From Pratylenchus scribneri (lineage: Eukaryota > Nematoda > Chromadorea > Rhabditida > Pratylenchidae): a stretch of 64,000 bases of DNA. The DNA is taken from NCBI GenBank assembly GCA_030063045.1, contig JAQSEB010000150.1:372001-436000 (forward strand), given 5' to 3'. Each line of letters starts with the position of its first letter. The stretch's first letter is position 1. The notes beneath the pieces are model-generated. The model worked only from the letters and a program-made list of their open reading frames with translations. It was not told the DNA's origin and did not search any database. Below, one piece after another: positions 1 through 12,910 of this stretch. The translations under genes and the position numbers were made by a program.

Positions 1-1499
1 GCCAAAATGTTTAATGGGTTTGAAAATTTCTATTTATAAAATAAAAGACAAAATTTAAAAATGAAACACTAAGGACAATAATGGGTACAATATTCAAATT
101 CCTCTAGATTACAAATTCAAACGGGGGAAAATAGCCTGCCATGAATTTTAATCTTTAGTTATTCTTTATTTAATGAACAATTAATGGAATGATAAATATT
201 TCATCGGCAAAAATTTTGGTGAATCTTTTCATTATTAATTAAAATTTGTTTTTTTTTTCTTTAAATTTCATATCGATGTATGCTCTAGTCTAGATAAACT
301 AAAAAATTAATTTATCAATTTTAAAAATTTTGCGAAAATTATTACTTCAGCTTAAAGATTTTAAATAATTTTAATATATCTTTAATATAATTTTCAATAA
401 ATTAAAAAATTATAAATGACATATTTTTTAGATATGTATGTTTATTTAAAATAATAATTTCTAATTTTAAAGATTAAAAAATTCTAGAAATTAAATGTTT
501 AAAATAATTACTTTGATTATTTTTTTTTATATTTATTTTTATTTGATCTGTAAACATATTTTCAATTTAAAATAGCATTTATTCGTTTTCTAATCTAAGA
601 TAGTCTTCTTTATTTCTGTGATGAAAGCTAATATAAATGTTTAACATACTTTATTGGCTGATTTAATTTTATTTCAGTATTAATTATTTTTAATATTTTA
701 TTAACATATTTTTTTCGAAACTTTTAGAAAATCTGAATATTTCCATCATTTATTATCAATAATAATAATGCTCCAAACATATTTTTCATCAAATTCATTA
801 TAAATATCATGCTTACATTATAATAAAAATTTATTTTACAATTTTTTCTATCTCTGATTTTTATATTCTTTTTATTTTATTTGTATTCTGCAAGTTCCTT
901 TACATCTTTTAAATTATTTCAATTGCGTAATCCAACAAGTACGTCGACGATGAAATAAAAATTTCAAATAAATAATTATAGAATTTCACTGCTCGTCATC
1001 GAATTTATGCGATTTTTTCGTATGCATCATCTTATATTACAAATTGTTCATTATTTTGAATTTGCTTGGAATGACGTAATCATTTCCAAGCGGGATATTA
1101 AATTTTTTCGCAAAATTTCTTCTTATATTGTTTTTTTTTTTTTAATTTCTTCACAAAATTTTTCTTATGTCATTTGATAAATAAATATAATTTGCAATCG
1201 AAAAATAAAATTAAAATACAAGTAAATTTTAATTTTTATTAAGTTTTCATTTATATAATTAAAATATCTATAAATGGTTCGTTCATTCATTAAATAATAT
1301 TCAATTAATTTACCTATTTTTATCTTTTTTTTCATTTTTTTATATAAAATTTTAAACTTTAATTAATTTTGATTTGATGATAGAGCGTTTTTAAAATGAA
1401 TTAATTTGATAATTTTAAATTAAATTTAATTTAATTTTAAAAATTTTGTACTCTATAAATTTATTTGATTTTTTCAATATATATTACGAAATTTTATTT
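1..1499. other. AT-rich non-coding stretch with two islands
   Basis: Mostly A/T homopolymer-like sequence with stops in every frame. Two islands stand out. At about 70-160 the plus strand reads a 25-codon frame after an AG that ends in TAA (DNNGYNIQIPL...). At about 970-1085 a plus frame is open through a patch with GC-richer words. Neither has a recognisable domain; either could be an exon. Nothing else is supported. Confidence 0.4.
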
Positions 1500-1643
1500 T
1501 GCAAAAAAATATCTTTCCACAATTTGTATCCAGACGCGGACCGTTCCTCTTTCTTACGTACCCAACACCCATTTCCCTTCAACTCGCTTTCCACGATGGT
1601 ATTTTCTACGGCCAAACTTGCTTTCATCAATCTCTACTTCCAT
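1500..1643 (-). pseudogene. ISXO2/Merlin-like DDE transposase fragment
   Basis: The minus strand reads EVEIDESKFGRRKYHRGKR followed by VEGKWVLG, then a stop, then ERGT and a hydrophobic strand ending in VER. This is the hallmark block of the ISXO2-like (IS1595, eukaryotic Merlin) DDE transposases, where IDESKFG carries the first catalytic aspartate and the (Y/I)ERG motif follows a few residues later. The in-frame TAA falls between VLGT and ERGT, and the frame stops soon after the block. No N-terminal zinc-ribbon part and no downstream second-aspartate or VNHS-type motif could be found nearby, so this is a truncated, nonsense-bearing relic, or one exon of a gene whose other parts I could not recognise. 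The family call is firm; intactness is not. Confidence 0.75.
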
Positions 1644-4600
1644 ATTTTTTATCAAATATTTCCGCGTTATTCAATTTATAATTACAAAATAAAATTAAAT
1701 TTTTTATTCAACTTTTAATTTTTATTATAAATCATATTGATTATTAAAATGAATGTTTTTTGATAATTTTTTAATAATTAATTATTTAATTAATATAATT
1801 TAATTTGGGGTATATATATTTGATTACTTTTCTTTAGCAATTTTTATTATTTTTTTCTTTCTTATAATTATTATCATTTAATTTGGAAAAAAATTGTTTT
1901 TAGAAATTTATATGAATTCACTGGAAAATAATTTCTATAATTATATATTTATTTATTTTTAAATTTATTTATAAATTAAATATTTTATGTCTTTTTTTTC
2001 TATAAAAATAATATCAATTAAAATATAAATATATTTAAAGAATTTTTGTAAGTTTTTTTTTAATTTAAGAAGAAAAAATATTAATTCATTTATCAATTTT
2101 TATCAACATATGCTCTTTCGTTCAATTTTATAAATTTTAATATTCAGAAGAGTATAAAATATAAAAATTTTTAAATATTGATTCCAATTTCAATTTCAAT
2201 TTCCTCAAAAGATTTTATAATTTCTATTTATTTTTATTACTGTTAATTAAATTTTTAAATCTAGAATTTAGCATTTTGAACCTATATTATTTTTATATGA
2301 TAAAATTGTACAATTTATTCTTTTTAATTTTAATTATATTTAAATTTTTAAAATTAATAATAGATTAATACGAGCAGCTGATATTGTCCATAAAGCTATG
2401 ACATATTGCTTATATCGTATTCTATGATTTTTTTTTCTTTTCCTTCTCAATTTTTGATATTAGATTTAATTTCATCTCCTACTAAATTGACCCAGCAGAT
2501 GCAAAATTTTTGTGCATCTTCATTGTTTAATTATTTGAAATATTTCACTTAAAATAAGAAAATAATTTCTAATTTTTGCTATCATTTTCATACATATATA
2601 TTTATCCTTTGATCCTTTTTGATGAAGTCAGCAAAATTAAATTAAAAATTTAAATATACTCTGTCCAAAGAATAATTGGCCGAAATATTAAAAATGAAAA
2701 TTTAGCAAATTTAATTTTTAAACATAAAAATAATACTTGCAAAATTTTTTTTAAAAATTAATTCTCAAAATTTTCCTTGAGCAAAATAATAAATTTAAAC
2801 ATAAACTTGCAAAATTTTAGGACAATATGACAATAAAATTGAATAAAATTGTCAAAAAACTAATATTCATATTTAAAATATAATTTATTAAATTTAACTC
2901 AGATATTTTGCATATCTTGATATCATCTCACTCATCAATTAATTTATTATAAGGATATTAAAAGATGCTTTGATTTTATTTATAAATTAAATAATAGCTT
3001 AAATATATAAAATATTTTTATTTCTTTATTTTTATATATGATAGGTTTTTTTTTAAATATTTTTAAATTTTCATTTTAATTTTTTTTTCTATTAGTCCGA
3101 TGTCTATATATTTTAATTTTACATTCAAATTATAAAGATTATCGAACTTTTTTTACTTGATTGCATTGTTCACGACTTCATGAAAGAGACATTCTTCATC
3201 AATCGGAAATTTGGCATTTTTTAATTAATTCAGAAAATTTATTGAAGTTTCTTATTTTAAATTTTTATATTTATTATAGAATTTTTTTCTTCAGAATTAA
3301 AAATTTTTACAATAATTTATATAATTTAATATTACATTTGTTTCTTTCTTTAAATTCTAATTCCAATCTTCACAATTCTCGACATGCTAATATTTGTATG
3401 ATCAATTGTATATTTATATTATTATTTAAATTAAACTTTAATTTATGCCAATGATAATTTTTTAATCAAATTGTAAATTTTTTATGTAATAATTTTCATA
3501 TATTATTATTTACCAAATTATAATCATTTGCAATGAATTTAGAAATATTTTCATATTTAAATTTATTTATTTGAATGCATATCATTTTTTCATGCATTTA
3601 TTCGTCTTTAATCAATAATGGTTTTGATAGAAAAATAGATATAAAACTTATAAATAAATTTATTTTAAATTAATTATAAAAATAGTGAAAAAATTATTTA
3701 TATAGAGGAATGTGTTTGGTCTCTAAAGTTGAACTTTCTTCTTCTTGTAACGGAATTCATGCAACATATCATTGCCCATAATAAAATTAAGAACAAAAAT
3801 TAGTTATTAAATTCTTATGCTAAATTTTAATTTTTTTTTAAAATTTATTTGGACAGAAATTTACTGAAATAAATAATAAAACAAATATTCTAAATATATT
3901 ATATTATTGCCATAAATATTATTTAAATTTTGCTCTTATACTTCGTGTTTTACTTTTGCATATATAAAAATAAAATAATTAAAAATATTCATATATTTTT
4001 TTATAATATTTATTTATGGATTTACCATATTTTTATTTTAATTATGAAGAAAGAAACTATTTTTGATTAATTTGGGAATGATTATTATTTTTATAATTTT
4101 TATTTATAAGGAAATTGTCACAATAATCAAAATCGTGTTACAAACAACAACGTTCAATTCCGTTGCCATTGCATTGAATTAGGTGACTGAGAAATCTAAT
4201 TTCATTTAATAAATAATATGTTATTGCTTCCAAATTTAATTTTAGATTTGCATTAAATTTTTTCTTCAATAAAATTTTATTCTGGAAATTTTTTGAATAA
4301 AATTTTACACTAATTAAATTATTACAATTTGGAATTAATAGATATAAAATTTTTTACTTTTTGAAATTTATATAAATTTTTAAATTTGCATTAAAATTTA
4401 AATGAATTTTATTAATTAATTTAAATATTTTTCATGAAATTTTGCAAAAATCTAAATTCATATTTATATGCAATAATTGTGAATTTATTGAATGTTGAAC
4501 GAATTTTTTTCCCAATTTTTCATGTTTTTTCCATTAATAATTTGTTCTAATTGAAATTTTCTAAAAATTTATTGTGTATCTAAAATTACTTAATTATTTG

Positions 4601-5172
4601 GACATTATTTTAATCATAATGCAGATTCGAATAATTTTTTTATATTTTTAAAAATTACTTAAAATAAATTTTTATTAAATTTTATTTTTTACATGATTAA
4701 AAATTTTATGAAATAAATTGATTTAAATTTTTTTCCAAAATATTTTATCTTGAAATCAATGATCTTTCAAGCTAATGCCTTCGATTTAGTATCAATAATT
4801 CATTTGTGAGGTTGTTTTATTAAGTATAATTTTCCTAGCAAGCAAATAGTCCTCATAATTTTCATGTACAAATTTTATTCTAATATATTGATAATTTTTT
4901 ACTTGTTAAAACTTCATTTAAGATCGAATATTATTCTGTTTTAATAAATGAATCGAAAATATATGGTAGGAATTTATTCGAGGAGTGATAATTAAATTTA
5001 TATTTTTGTAAAAATTAGCTTTATTTAAATATAATTAATCTAAAATATATCAAAACAAATTCTTTTCATTTTATTTTATATGAAATTTTTATTACATTTC
5101 TTATACAAATATAGGATAATTTTTTTTATATATTATTATTTTTTTATTTAAATTATTATTTTTAATTTTCAC
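1644..5172. other. AT-rich stretch with scattered exon-like islands
   Basis: Low-complexity A/T sequence. Islands sit at 2365-2425, 2480-2525, 3155-3215 (minus frame AKFPIDEECLFHEVV), 3715-3790 and 4111-4181. The last reads in plus after an AG as GNCHNNQNRV then FRCHCIELG, with cysteine spacing loosely like the end of an EGF-type module, but only three cysteines are visible. None is strong enough for a separate gene call. Confidence 0.35.
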
Positions 5173-5297
5173 TTTTTCGATTAAGGCGTCGAAAAAAAAA
5201 GAGTGACCGCAATTTAGGGAAATGGGATATCGATATAAACGCTTTAAAGAGTAAAAACATACTCCGCATTCCATATTGAAATTTTGCGTTTTTTTTC
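5173..5297 (-). CDS. candidate exon, half RING-finger-like
   Basis: A minus exon can be drawn from an AG acceptor at 5299-5298 to a GT donor at 5172-5171. Its frame contains ECGVC, then about 15 residues, then PISLNCGHSF. C-x2-C followed by C-G-H after roughly 15 residues with a preceding proline is the first half of a C3HC4 RING finger. The next expected cysteine pair is absent: phenylalanine and alanine codons occupy those places, in a run of nine T. It may be a degenerate RING, or the second half may lie in another exon or be coincidence. Minus-strand coiled-coil-like pieces lie just upstream (5501-5937), which would suit a coiled-coil RING protein. Confidence 0.4.
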
Positions 5298-5500
5298 CTA
5301 TAAATTTGAAGGAAAATGGTTAGGTTTAGATATAATTTCTTTAATTATTTTGAAGGTACGCTTATTTTAATTATATTGTTTTTTTAAATTTTCAAGAAAA
5401 ACTAGATTCATTTTTAAATTATCTTTTTGGTATTTCATTCATATATTTTTATAATTTTCTTTTTTTTATATCTAGCATAATTAAATTTTTTATTTAATAA

Positions 5501-5771
5501 TTATAATAAAAACATTAACATTAATTTAGAAAAATTTTCCATTTCTTTGATAATATTATAATTTAATTTCTGGTAATTATAAAGATTATTTAAAATAAGA
5601 TATAATAATAAAAATTTGGAAACTGTTTGATCAAGTGCCTTGCGAACGCTATGGAGAATACCACATTCCTTAGTTGTATCTTGTATTTGACTTTTAGCTT
5701 CAACGTCCCTATCCCTTTGTGTGGAAGGAAACAACTAGAGTGGAATTGCCATGCCATTTGTCAGCCATAAC
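5501..5771 (-). CDS. candidate exon with helical, charged frame
   Basis: A strong acceptor (ttattttttcag on the minus strand, just above 5771) opens this island. Two frames compete. One starts at the acceptor and reads VMADKWHGNSTLVVSF before a TAG. The other, from an internal AG at 5715, reads RDRDVEAKSQIQDTTKECG and stays open to TAA at 5501. The charged helical content of the second resembles a coiled coil. The frames cannot be joined without a shift, so the island is either an exon with an unclear boundary or a decayed gene piece. Confidence 0.35.
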
Positions 5772-5894
5772 GCTGAAAAAATAATTTTAATTAAATCCAT
5801 CTGTTTAAATAATTTTTTTGCAATCAAATATTATGTTATTAAATTGATAATGATAACACCATGATGTAAATTTAAATCCGCTCAGCAAGTTTAC

Positions 5895-5937
5895 CTTTGA
5901 AATAAAATGTGCTCTTCTTTGAGAACCTGGATCTTTG
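5895..5937 (-). CDS. candidate 43-nt micro-exon, coiled-coil-like
   Basis: Flanked by an AG acceptor (5939-5938) and a GTAAAC donor (5894 down). The open frame reads KIQVLKEEHILFQ, amphipathic and charged. Its end phase (two bases) matches the AG at 5715 in the next minus island, giving a possible two-exon link. No family is recognised. Confidence 0.35.
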
Positions 5938-8540
5938 CTTGTAGTAAATTTTTAAATAAGATAAAGTTAAAATGTTTAAAAAATTAATCTGGCATTTTCT
6001 TCATGTCATATTCAACTATCGCCATTGATTTATTTATTATATTTTTAAATATTTATTAAAAATAATATAAAGGTCATTAAAATTTCATATAATATCTAAA
6101 TTATTCTAATTATATTTTTATATAATTTTTCCTCGCTTAAGAATAATTTTTTGAAATATTAGTATTCATTTCAAATTTTTTCTCTTTATAGTTTATTTAT
6201 TCAAAAAATATTTTGATGTTGCTTATCAGTTGCAACTTTTGAGCTGAGTCAAAGCCTTTCATTTAAAATGCCATCATTTCCTGCTTGCATTTTAATGAAA
6301 ATTTAAGAAATAAAAATGAGCCAATTTTTTGTTGTGTTAAATTAATGAGGATGAATTTAGATTTAAAGTTTAAACATGTTAAAAAAGTAATATAATTAAT
6401 TTTTTTAAGATTTATTATTATTTTTAAATTTTTCAAATTTTTAAATACTATATATTATGAATTTATTTATATTGTGATATGATTCACAAATAAATTGTTC
6501 AACTTTTATATCTTTATTTCTAAATGAATATTCATAATTTTTACAAAATATATTCCATATCACAATAATTATATAACATTTTATCTGATAAATTTTTATA
6601 CCATAAAATTTCACACAAACATTTACAATTAATTTTAGATATCTCAAACAAATTTGTATAAAAATTAATTCTATGAAATTTGACCATACAATTAAAAAAA
6701 TATATCTAATTCGTAAATAATTTCGCAATTTATTCTTCATCCTTATCATCATTTCTCATCTGATCAATGAATAATTATTTTTCTTTATGAAGGAAAAAAT
6801 TAAATTTTTTATGCTAATATTCATGGAGTAGGGGTCTCAAAAAGTTTATATTTTTTGAAATCATTTTTATATAAATAAAAAATTTACTTTTACATTACGC
6901 AACCACATTGACATTCATAGTATTGCATACTCGGCGAAGATGTTATCGCATAAAATTCATTTTTATAAATTTCCTTATTTAAAATTTTTTTATGTAGCAT
7001 TTTATTGTCGCAAAAATTTATTTTATATTAAAAATGATTTTTGGAAAATAAAAAAAAATTTGAAATTCTTTGATTATGATGCTTTTTTAATGTCTAATTG
7101 GATAATTATATTAAATTAATTCTTTTTGATTATTTATTGTATTTTTAATTTCTAATAAAAATAAAATCGAATAAATATATACAAATCATCATAGAAATAA
7201 AATGAAACCTACATAAATATTATTGCTTTAGAAATTATTAATTAATTTTTTTATATACTTTATTTTTTCATTAAAAATTTTATTTTTTAAATAAAAAATC
7301 TTCCTAAGAAATTAATTAAAAAAAAATTTTATTTTTAAATATACTATTCATTTCACTCTTTTTTACAATTATTTTTCTATATTTAAATAATTTCTCTGTT
7401 ATAATAAACAATTTACTTTAATCATCTCTTTGAAAAAATTTCATATTATTTCATTATTAATAAAATTTATAAAAAGTGATTTAACTTTCCTTATAATTAA
7501 TTATAAAATTATAAAAGTTTAAATTTATTTTATTTTTAATGATTTTGAATATAAAAAAATCTTACTTAATTAATTCGTTTAAATATTATTTATTTTAGTA
7601 ATTTTATATGAAATTAAGAGTGATCATTAATTATTTATATTATTTTGTATTCCTTTAAATTTTTGCCTAAATCTAAAGACAACTAATAATAAAAACATTT
7701 TTGGGTTAAATTTCGGAAAGATCGAATCGAATATTTCTTCGTATTTTGTATCATAATATTTTCTAATCTGGTTTATTAAAAAATTTATCTGATTCTTTAT
7801 ATTCTTTTTTATTGGATTTGACAATTAATTTTTTTTGAACCCCTCATTTTGGAAATGGTCATCTGTAAAAACGCATTCCCTTACAATTCTGAAATTTACA
7901 GTCTCACAATATTAAGATTTTTTTTATCAAATGATTTAATGTAACACAAATTATAAGTTTTTTATAAGTTTTTTTTAATTCAAAAAAAATTTTTTTATAT
8001 TAATTTCGTTGGTGATTTTTTCATATTTCAGCAATAATTTTATTCTTATTTTCTGATTTATTTATTATATTATTAAGAAATATTTTATTTTGAATTTGTT
8101 TATTTCTAATAAAATTTTCCATTATATTTTAATTTTCTAGATTTGTTGAGATTAATATGGATTATTTCATTTTTAAAGTAATTTTATAATTAAATTAATA
8201 ATTCTAAAAAATTTGAAATAATAAAAATTAATGACAGCACATGATTATGATAACCTTTGTCTAATAATTTAAATGCTATCTTTTGTAGAAATATTAAAAA
8301 AAATTTTGAAATCTAAATATTTTATAGATCATTTATTTTAATATAATTTTTATTTCAAATCGACTTCTTTAATTTTGAGTAAAAAATTTTCTCCAATTTT
8401 TTAAACATTTCTTTATTATTTTTATTTATAAATACTTCTAGATTGTGTCAACATTTCAGCTAGTCTCATAATATCTGAACAAATTATATGTTCTACTTAT
8501 TTTTGCTTTTTAAAATAATTTTTTTCAATATTATAAATCT
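5938..8540. other. AT-rich stretch with weak islands
   Basis: Mainly low-complexity. Islands at 6890-6950 (minus frame includes YYECQCGCV) and 7840-7905, where the minus strand has two good acceptors (tttcag and tttttacag) and short open frames, could be exons. A lysine-rich minus frame at 7627-7824 may be coding but is within chance expectation for this composition. Confidence 0.3.
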
Positions 8541-8582
8541 ATCTTATTATAATTTTGTTATATCTTATTATAATTTTGTTAT
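8541..8582. repeat. perfect 21-bp tandem duplication
   Basis: The 21-bp unit beginning atcttattataattttg occurs twice head to tail without a mismatch. It lies in low-complexity sequence and has no evident function; replication slippage is the simple explanation. Confidence 0.85.
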
Positions 8583-9324
8583 ATAAAAGATAATTCAACA
8601 ACAAATTTCTTTCTCTCTATTATTCATCTGTATATTCAAGCTATAATTGATTCTATAAAAAAATTTATTAAAATATTATAAGAGGCCATATAATTTTAGA
8701 GATTTTCTCATGCCTACATTGGAAATAAATTTGACGGGGACTTTAAAAAAATAATTCTTCATTTTTTAATTTAAATTATTCCTTTATTTGATAATTAAAA
8801 ATTTTATTAGCAAAATAATAGCAGCCAAAAATGCATCATCATTTTTGTATATCTTTCCATATTTTATAATACATCTCAATTCAAATTTCCTACTTTCTTG
8901 ATAGATTGAAACAAATCTATATGAAAATTTTACAATTTACATCAACATCAAATTTGTATTTTTTTGTAACATTATTTAATTTCTTTTTACAATTTATAAT
9001 ATTTTTTAATTAAAAAATCAACCATTTTGAAATTTCAATTATTTTTATTTTAAATTAATTACTTAAATTATATTTGAAATATTTCAGATCTATCCTTTTT
9101 TAATGATATCGTTACATAAATTTATATCAAATTTTATTCTTTTTTTTTTGGTTTTAGGATCATAGTTCCTTATATTTTTTCTATATAGATAATTTTATTT
9201 TTAAATAATATTCAGATAATTTTTTAAGTTAAAGATTTCTCTATTTATTTGAAGAGTTTGTTAATTATTCTTAATTTAATTAGAAATAAATAATTAATTA
9301 TAATAAATTTGATGAATAATTTAG
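8583..9324. other. AT-rich stretch
   Basis: Low-complexity sequence with one small island at 8695-8745 that is open on both strands (plus frame RFSHAYIGNKFDGDF after an AG). No domain is recognised. Confidence 0.35.
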
Positions 9325-9425
9325 GATCCGATTCCCAAGTATACATTGGCCTAAGATTCACATTCAACGGATATAGAAATCCTGACGGCAATGCGGCAAA
9401 CTCTATTGGATTCAATTTTATTCAA
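9325..9425 (+). CDS. candidate internal exon, unknown protein
   Basis: A 101-nt island bounded by a ttag acceptor and a CAA/gttttt donor. One frame is open throughout: SDSQVYIGLRFTFNGY then RNPDGNAANSIGFNF. The mix of Gly, Asn, Asp and aromatic residues looks like a folded extracellular domain; the YIGL..DG pattern vaguely recalls C-type lectins but the cysteines that would prove it are absent. The antisense strand has a shorter open frame, so the strand is likely but not certain. Confidence 0.4.
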
Positions 9426-11472
9426 GTTTTTAGTTTACATATTAAAAATTATTTTTATTTTTCTTGAATTTGATGATTTTTTTTATCAGGGCATATATAT
9501 TTCAGAATTTATATATTTGATAAACCTGCATCCAAATAATAGACAAAATTATTAGCTTTTTTTGACCAAAATAAATGTTTTTTTCAACATTTATTCAACT
9601 TTATAGTTTTGTGAAAATTTTTAAAAAACTTCCATTTCATAATAGATCAAATTCAATATTTTTTTTATCATTCTGATCTTCTTCAATAGATTTTTTACTT
9701 TCTTAATAACTATTCAGGATTTAATTTTACAATTTTTTATTTTCTCTGATTTTTCCTTTCTTTGCCCCCATAATATTTGGAATTATTAATAGACGCCCAG
9801 TTTTGAATTTTATTCATTTCTCTTTTAAGATATATTAATTCTTATTTTACATTTTTAAAAAAATTGGCTTTTTTATCTCAAAAATTTTATTATCTTTTTA
9901 TTAAATTATCAATATATATATTTCAAATTTTGAAAAATTTTTTTATAACAATTAATTCCATAATAAATTTTTTTTTCTTATATTTATGTTAAATAAAATA
10001 TAATTAATTTTCACAATTCTAATTTAAATTCAGAGTAGTATATAATTTTAATAATAAAAAAGGAAAAGAGACAAATTTATAATGATTATAATAATATTAG
10101 TAATAATTGCTTTTTTTATCCCTAAAAATTATTATTTAGCAATTGTTAATAATTGATTTCAAATTATTTTATTTTTTATGAAATCATTCTTATGTTATAA
10201 GAAGATGCTTCTTATCATTTCCCTTTTGTTGAATTTGCATTTAATTTAATAGTCGTTTAAAATTTTTACTTATTATTAAACATATTTTTATAATTATTTT
10301 TAATTATCACCGATTATAATAATTATTTATATAAAATTACCATTATGTATCAATTAATTCGGTTCGATTTTTTATATATTTTAGTCACACTAATCCTTTT
10401 TCTTAATTTTAGTCACGCACCTTTTGTTGCAAACACCATCCAAAGATTTGCCAACTGGGCAAAATGCAGGCCGTGTGTGATAGTTGTAAAAAATTTTATT
10501 TTATATCTTTTATTTAAATAATAAAATTTAATTTATTTATTTTTAATTTATTAATTTCTTTTCATTAATAATCAATTATATTATGATAAAAAACACTAAT
10601 TTTTCATTGTTTTTATTAAAATATATTATCCAACTAACATTATTTTTAAATAATGATAGAATTTATCATAATTATTATAATTTTTTCAATTTAAAATTTT
10701 AATTGCGAATTATTATTAAATAGAATATGATAAATTTTTGATTTATAAAATTGATTAATTTTACATAATTTTAAAATATTTTTTTAAATTATAAAGATTT
10801 CGACTATTATTTTCCTGCATTTAATCCATATAGGAGGATCTGATGCATTTTCAATATCGAATTATCGGCATTGTTTTTCAAGTCTTTTTCCGTCCTATTT
10901 TGATAAAATTTCAATATTTTTATTTAAATTTAAATTTAATATAAAATTATTTATTTTATTTCGGATTATCCCTAACTAATTAAAAATTGATTAGGATTTG
11001 CTCAGTATTTCATAAAAACGGCTTTGAATTGCAATCATTTATTTTGTGAATTGATATAATATTTTCATTAAAATTTTATTTATTATTTGTTACTTATTAA
11101 AAAATCACATCTCAATGAAATTTCTACAGTTTTTTTTTAAATTTTAATTTTTCTTTATTTTTTCTTCTTCATGAATAAATATATTTATCATTTATAATTT
11201 TTAATTTATATTTGAAATTTTTCATTCTTTATATTTATTTTTGATGATGAAAAATTTTAATTTATATAAATTTATTCAGATATTTTATAATAAATTATTA
11301 CATTCAACAAACAATGACTGTTTGGCCTGTATTAATCACTGTTTGAGCCTCAATTTCTTTCAATGCCAATTTTAATCCTCAGTCCCAATTCATTTGAAAT
11401 GACTTTTTCTTTATATCATATATCTTTCCATGTATAGATATTAAAATATAATTTTAGGTCAATTTATTTTAG
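9426..11472. other. AT-rich stretch with three islands
   Basis: Islands at 10417-10480 (plus after ttttag; three frames nearly open, cysteine-rich), 10833-10890 (open both ways; minus frame TEKDLKNNADNSILKMHQIL) and 11301-11380 (minus frame LKLALKEIEAQTVINTGQ then a stop). Each is exon-sized. Strands conflict, so no gene model is offered. Confidence 0.35.
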
Positions 11473-11570
11473 CATTTAATGATAATCGCTTTGATTGTTT
11501 GGCATTTTGGTAAAGGAATTACGAAATAAATCGTAACATCTCTGTTTACAGTGAGAGGAGCCATTTTTGA
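11473..11570 (+). CDS. candidate pair of terminal micro-exons
   Basis: First piece 11473-11509 follows a ttttag acceptor and ends at a GTAAAG donor. A 42-nt intron ends in tttacag at 11551, and the second piece runs 11552-11570 to TGA. The joined reading would end FNDNRFDCLAFCERSHF. Intron length and both splice sites fit those seen in the hAT gene of this window. The stretch is short, so it could be chance; upstream exons were not connected. Confidence 0.35.
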
Positions 11571-12413
11571 TTGCTTATTATTGTTTTTTGATAAAAAAAA
11601 TTAATTCTAAAATTTGCAAAAAATTATAATTAGAAAGGATAAATTATTTAAAAGCAATTTGTTTTCTTAAAGTGAATGAACGATCATCTATTGAAAATTG
11701 AGTTTTTTTTGTTATATTTTTGATTTATGCTTTTATTTGATATTTTGATTTTATGATTTAAAAGGGAATTTGAGATTATTGTGGATATCGAGAGTCGACG
11801 AGCAATTTGACAGTTCGCCATATTGTTCTTTTTATATTCAGTAAAGAAAATATAAATTTCTACTCTTAATTTTTTTGATATAAAATTTTTGTATATTGTT
11901 TTTTTATCTCAATCTGGATTCTTCTATTTAGAAAGCGTTAATTTTAATAATTGTTTATATAATAATTTTTAATTTTTAAATTCAACATAAACACGTGATT
12001 AATTTGATAGCTCTTTTTTTTAAATCGGATCTTTGAAATTTTTCAAAAAATAGTAAATCAGTGTCATCTTTTATTAGTGTAATCACATAATTTATCCAAT
12101 ATAATTGTTTTATTCAATATTTTATTATCCATTAAATAAATAAATTAATTAAATTATTTTGTACAATTTTTATTAAATAATCGATAAAAATTGAATATTT
12201 TTTTTATCAAAAATTGCATTATTTTCTCATTTTTATTTATTTTGATGTTTTGATTTAAATTCTTTATTTTCTTGCACTAGAGTAAGTTCTAAATCAATTT
12301 CCATCATAAATTATATTGATAAACAAAATGAATATTGGTGAATTTTTTGATATTAAATAATGTATGAAAATAAAAAATTTATTTATGTGTCATGTAATTT
12401 TATATATTTCCTT
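11571..12413. other. AT-rich stretch with one island
   Basis: A purine-rich island at 11758-11830 is open both ways (plus REFEIIVDIESRR; minus QYGELSNCSSTLDIHNNL). Otherwise low-complexity. Confidence 0.35.
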
Positions 12414-12539
12414 TCATATAAAAATATTTTTTATATTTATTTTTTTATAAATTAAAATATTAAATTCTTTCTTGATCCATTTCTTCTGCACAACTCTTTG
12501 TAAATGTTCAAAAAATTGACTTTCCATTTCACGTTCCAT
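12414..12539 (-). CDS. candidate coding piece, charged helical
   Basis: A minus ATG opens a 41-codon frame starting MEREMESQFFEHLQRVVQKK, dense in Glu, Gln and Lys and helical in character; the tail is AT-rich and may be intron read-through. No clear donor was found. The antisense frame is short and hydrophobic, which supports the minus strand. No family recognised. Confidence 0.35.
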   Translation of the reverse strand: MEREMESQFFEHLQRVVQKKWIKKEFNILIYKKINIKNIFI

Positions 12540-12799
12540 GAAGTCAAAAAATTATTTTTGGTTATTTAAGAGAGAAGGAAAGTTACAATAATATTTTTTA
12601 ATTTAATATGATTCAATAATCATTTACTTAATTGAAAATATATTTTAATTATTTTCAAGGATGTATTAAAATTTTTTTAATAATAAATAATCAATAATTC
12701 ATTTAAATTATTTTATTATTTCAATTTATTCAATTAATTTCATGAATTATTTTAATATTTTTTCTTACATTTTATTTTATTTTCGTTATTATTTTTCAG

Positions 12800-12910
12800 C
12801 CAAATTTGCTACGTAATATATCAATTGCAAAATATCTAAATTATTTTTCCTTTCAAAACCAACCATTACTTTTAATTCAAGCTATAACAAGGCCAACAAT
12901 TGATGAGTAA
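12800..12910. CDS. candidate exon, strand ambiguous
   Basis: On plus, a strong acceptor (ttatttttcag) is followed by a 36-codon open frame (PNLLRNISIAKYLNYF...TRPTIDE) ending in TAA. On minus, a tatag acceptor opens LELKVMVGFERKNNLDILQL, which ends at a possible GTAGCA donor. The plus acceptor is the better splice signal; the minus frame is more charged. Only one is likely real. Confidence 0.4.

Noticed and set aside
1446..1718. Three plus-strand frames of 60-90 codons
   Set aside because: Opposite the Merlin-like fragment, whose conserved motifs fix the coding strand as minus.
6441..6752. 103-codon minus frame
   Set aside because: Composed almost entirely of AT-rich codons without splice context or motif.
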